Assembly: GCA_002841695.1 (NCBI GenBank)
Contig: PHAN01000021.1
Location: 1-53,695 of the forward strand
Reading direction: 5' to 3'
From: Elusimicrobia bacterium HGW-Elusimicrobia-1
GTDB lineage: Bacteria > Elusimicrobiota > Endomicrobiia > PHAN01
DNA length: 53,695 nucleotides
A model generated the notes under the pieces. The model did no database searches and was not told the origin of the DNA. It saw nothing but the letters and a program-made list of their open reading frames with translations. This document shows, one piece after another, positions 52,249 to 53,695 of the stretch. A program made the position numbers and the translations under genes. The first letter of the stretch is position 1. Each line of letters begins with the position of its first letter.

Positions 52249-53484
52249 TTATTTGTACGAGTCCACCACGCCTTCGTATATTGCCTTTCCTATCTTCCAA
52301 GTATATCCGGCGTCGCGCAAACGCGCTTCCTCATAAGGATTCGACAAGTGAGAAGGTTTCGTTACCACACCGGGAATTGAAGACGTGTTCAAAAGGAGCC
52401 CCGCCGAGGAAGTGCCAACGCCCTTATCCGTAATTTTGAGGGTCTCCACCAGACGTTTTTGAATCCCCTGGGCAAGTTTCAAACTTTCCGCAGCGCGGGG
52501 TCCGTATTTGTAGTAGTAAGTTTTGGTGTAATTCATCTCCGGATTCGTCGAGCGCGGAAACGCCACTCCGATAAACTTATCGGCGCCGGAAGCGTTTATG
52601 GCCGCGACCCTGGCCGCCACAGTTATGGAAACATCGCCGGAGCGGGTCATCACGGTATCGGCTCCGCCGTATTCTATAAGGCAGTTTTTAAGCACGGTCG
52701 CCACGCGCAAATTGACGTCTTTTCCTTTAAGTCCCGTCGGCCCAAGACCGCCGGAAGTTCCTCCGCCGCCCGCCGGATCTATCATTATCTTTTTGCCGGA
52801 CAGCGGTTTGACGGTCGGAGCGGGGGGAGGAGTTACGACGGGGTCTCCACCGACGGCGGCGCCGTAGTTGTCCATCACGCCCAGGTAGTGACCTCTTGCG
52901 ATTTTATCTATGTAAGTCGAATCTTTGAGGCGCGCTTCTTCGTAAGTGTTAGATATGAAAGACGACTCCGTCAGAGCGGTGGGCATTAACGCGGTATTGA
53001 GTAAGCCAAGATCTGTCCTCTCTTTTAATCCTCTGTTTTTTAATCCCAGCGCTTCGATTAATCTACCCTGGAGTTTTTCCGCAAGTTTTTTGCTGTTCGC
53101 ATTTCTGGTGGGGTGATAAAGTGTTTCGGTGCCGTTGACCGTTCTGTCGGTTGCGGCATTAAAATGAATTGAAACAAAACTGCCTGCGCCCCAATTATTC
53201 GCTATCGTACCGCGTCCGCTGGGTGTTATGTAGATATCGGTATCCCTTGTTAATTTGGTGTCCGCGCCCTGCGCTTTCAGATATTCGTCGAGTTTTTTGA
53301 TAACGGAAAGATTGACCTGCGCTTCTTTTAGTCCCGTCGGGCCGACAGCGCCGGGGTCGGTGCCGCCGTGTCCGGCGTCCAAAGCGATTTTCTTGCCGGT
53401 CAGTCCGCCGGCGTGAACCGCCGAAACGGCAAAAGCAAGCGACGCGATTACGGCAAAAAACTTTGTTCTTTTTGATGCTTTCAT
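52249..53484 (-). CDS. Tandem N-acetylmuramoyl-L-alanine amidase, second domain degenerate
   Basis: This 411-residue exported protein (signal peptide ending near VHAGG) has two Amidase_3 domains. Domain 1 (about 30-210) has a full catalytic set: His39 in DAGHGG, Glu54 in LKEAQVNL, His107 in SIHFN and Glu173 in TESSFISN. Such enzymes cut the bond between MurNAc and the stem peptide. A proline-rich linker (VTPPPAPTVKP) leads to domain 2 (about 230-411), which aligns well but has Gly239, Gly254, Ala308 and Lys376 at the four key positions. It therefore cannot bind zinc in the usual way. Domain 2 may bind peptidoglycan or regulate domain 1. A G-rich ribosome-binding site and a palindrome lie upstream. 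Confidence 0.9.
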   Translation of the reverse strand: MKASKRTKFFAVIASLAFAVSAVHAGGLTGKKIALDAGHGGTDPGAVGPTGLKEAQVNLSVIKKLDEYLKAQGADTKLTRDTDIYITPSGRGTIANNWGAGSFVSIHFNAATDRTVNGTETLYHPTRNANSKKLAEKLQGRLIEALGLKNRGLKERTDLGLLNTALMPTALTESSFISNTYEEARLKDSTYIDKIARGHYLGVMDNYGAAVGGDPVVTPPPAPTVKPLSGKKIMIDPAGGGGTSGGLGPTGLKGKDVNLRVATVLKNCLIEYGGADTVMTRSGDVSITVAARVAAINASGADKFIGVAFPRSTNPEMNYTKTYYYKYGPRAAESLKLAQGIQKRLVETLKITDKGVGTSSAGLLLNTSSIPGVVTKPSHLSNPYEEARLRDAGYTWKIGKAIYEGVVDSYK

Positions 53485-53496
53485 AATACCCGTCCC

Positions 53497-53512
53497 CCTT
53501 CTTAAAAGAAGG
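53497..53512. promoter_or_regulatory. 16-bp palindrome in amidase leader
   Basis: CCTTCTTAAAAGAAGG is a 7-bp inverted repeat around two bases, immediately upstream of the amidase ribosome-binding region (GAAGGGGG). It could be an operator, or an RNA hairpin that partly hides the binding site. No protein is assigned to it. Confidence 0.4.
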
Positions 53513-53579
53513 TTTTATCGAATGGTGGAATTTTACAAAAAAAAGGGGGGGTTGTCAAGTGGCAGGGGATTAAAGGCAG

Positions 53580-53695
53580 TGAATGGTAAATAGTGAATAG
53601 TAAAAACAAAAACTGTGGCGGCGAATGGAAGGCGCGGCGTCGGACAATGGTAAATTCCCCCTTAACAAAGGGGGTACGGGGGTTGTAAAATCGCC
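53580..53695. repeat. Intergenic repeats at the window end
   Basis: Positions 53580-53601 hold an AGTGAATGGTAAATAGTGAAT-like stretch similar to 1774-1800. Positions 53653-53695 hold a CCCCCTTAACAAAGGGGG unit like the one at 48687, cut off by the window edge. No gene is visible between 53485 and 53695. Confidence 0.7.

Overview
The window looks like chromosomal DNA of a GC-rich diderm bacterium. It has outer-membrane barrel proteins, lipoproteins, a PorV/PorQ-type protein, a surface protein with a FlgD-like C-terminal sorting-type domain, two DUF2723 membrane proteins and flagellar motor genes. This mixture is typical of Elusimicrobiota and related uncultured lineages. The assignment is an inference from gene content and has not been tested by phylogeny. 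Most genes lie in tight operons with ATGA, GTGA or TTGA overlaps. Several kinds of dispersed intergenic repeat sit between the operons.

Layout. Positions 1-4106 (minus strand) hold a translation and DNA-maintenance run: trmD, rplS, rnhB, yraN and comM. It is driven by a near-consensus promoter that overlaps a divergent promoter for a DUF2723-TPR membrane protein (4216-6513). Positions 6544-9649 (minus) are eno-ftsB-gatB. Positions 9759-23761 (minus) form a 14-kb signalling and cell-surface locus. In transcription order it contains an HTH-receiver regulator, two large PAS/GAF histidine kinases, a receiver-kinase, a single-domain receiver, a 1292-residue kelch/FN3/FlgD-type secreted protein, a second receiver, a PorV-like protein with a TPR tail, and a membrane coiled-coil/HEAT protein. 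The second kinase gene ends in a 26-nt homopolymer. Positions 24344-33110 (plus) carry a second DUF2723-TPR protein, a GT-C glycosyltransferase, pgsA, pgpA, a metallo-beta-lactamase-fold hydrolase, a XerD-type recombinase, MoxR and a DUF58 protein. The MoxR/DUF58 module continues at 33406-38316 with a BatA-like protein, a DUF4159 protein and a VWA/glutamine-amidotransferase-like protein. Positions 38402-40523 are the chromosome segregation locus: a parS site immediately before parA, then a small AT-rich membrane ORF and a palindromic repeat, then parB. Positions 40832-43081 hold two predicted lipoproteins (one an M48 peptidase) and a small secreted protein. Positions 43232-48933 (minus) are ndk, ppdK, a toxin-antitoxin pair, motB, motA and flbD. 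A tRNA-Glu, two outer-membrane barrel proteins and a tandem amidase with a degenerate second domain complete the window (49077-53484, minus).

The genes fall into recognisable teams: tRNA and ribosome maturation (trmD, rplS, gatB, tRNA-Glu), phospholipid synthesis (pgsA, pgpA), chromosome segregation and dimer resolution (parABS, xerD), pyrophosphate-linked energy metabolism (ppdK, ndk, eno), motility (flbD, motA, motB) and envelope functions. The least conventional parts are the 14-kb signalling/surface locus with its poly-G tract and the catalytically dead second amidase domain. A composite repeat family with shared ends also stands out, with one copy upstream of each of four envelope genes.
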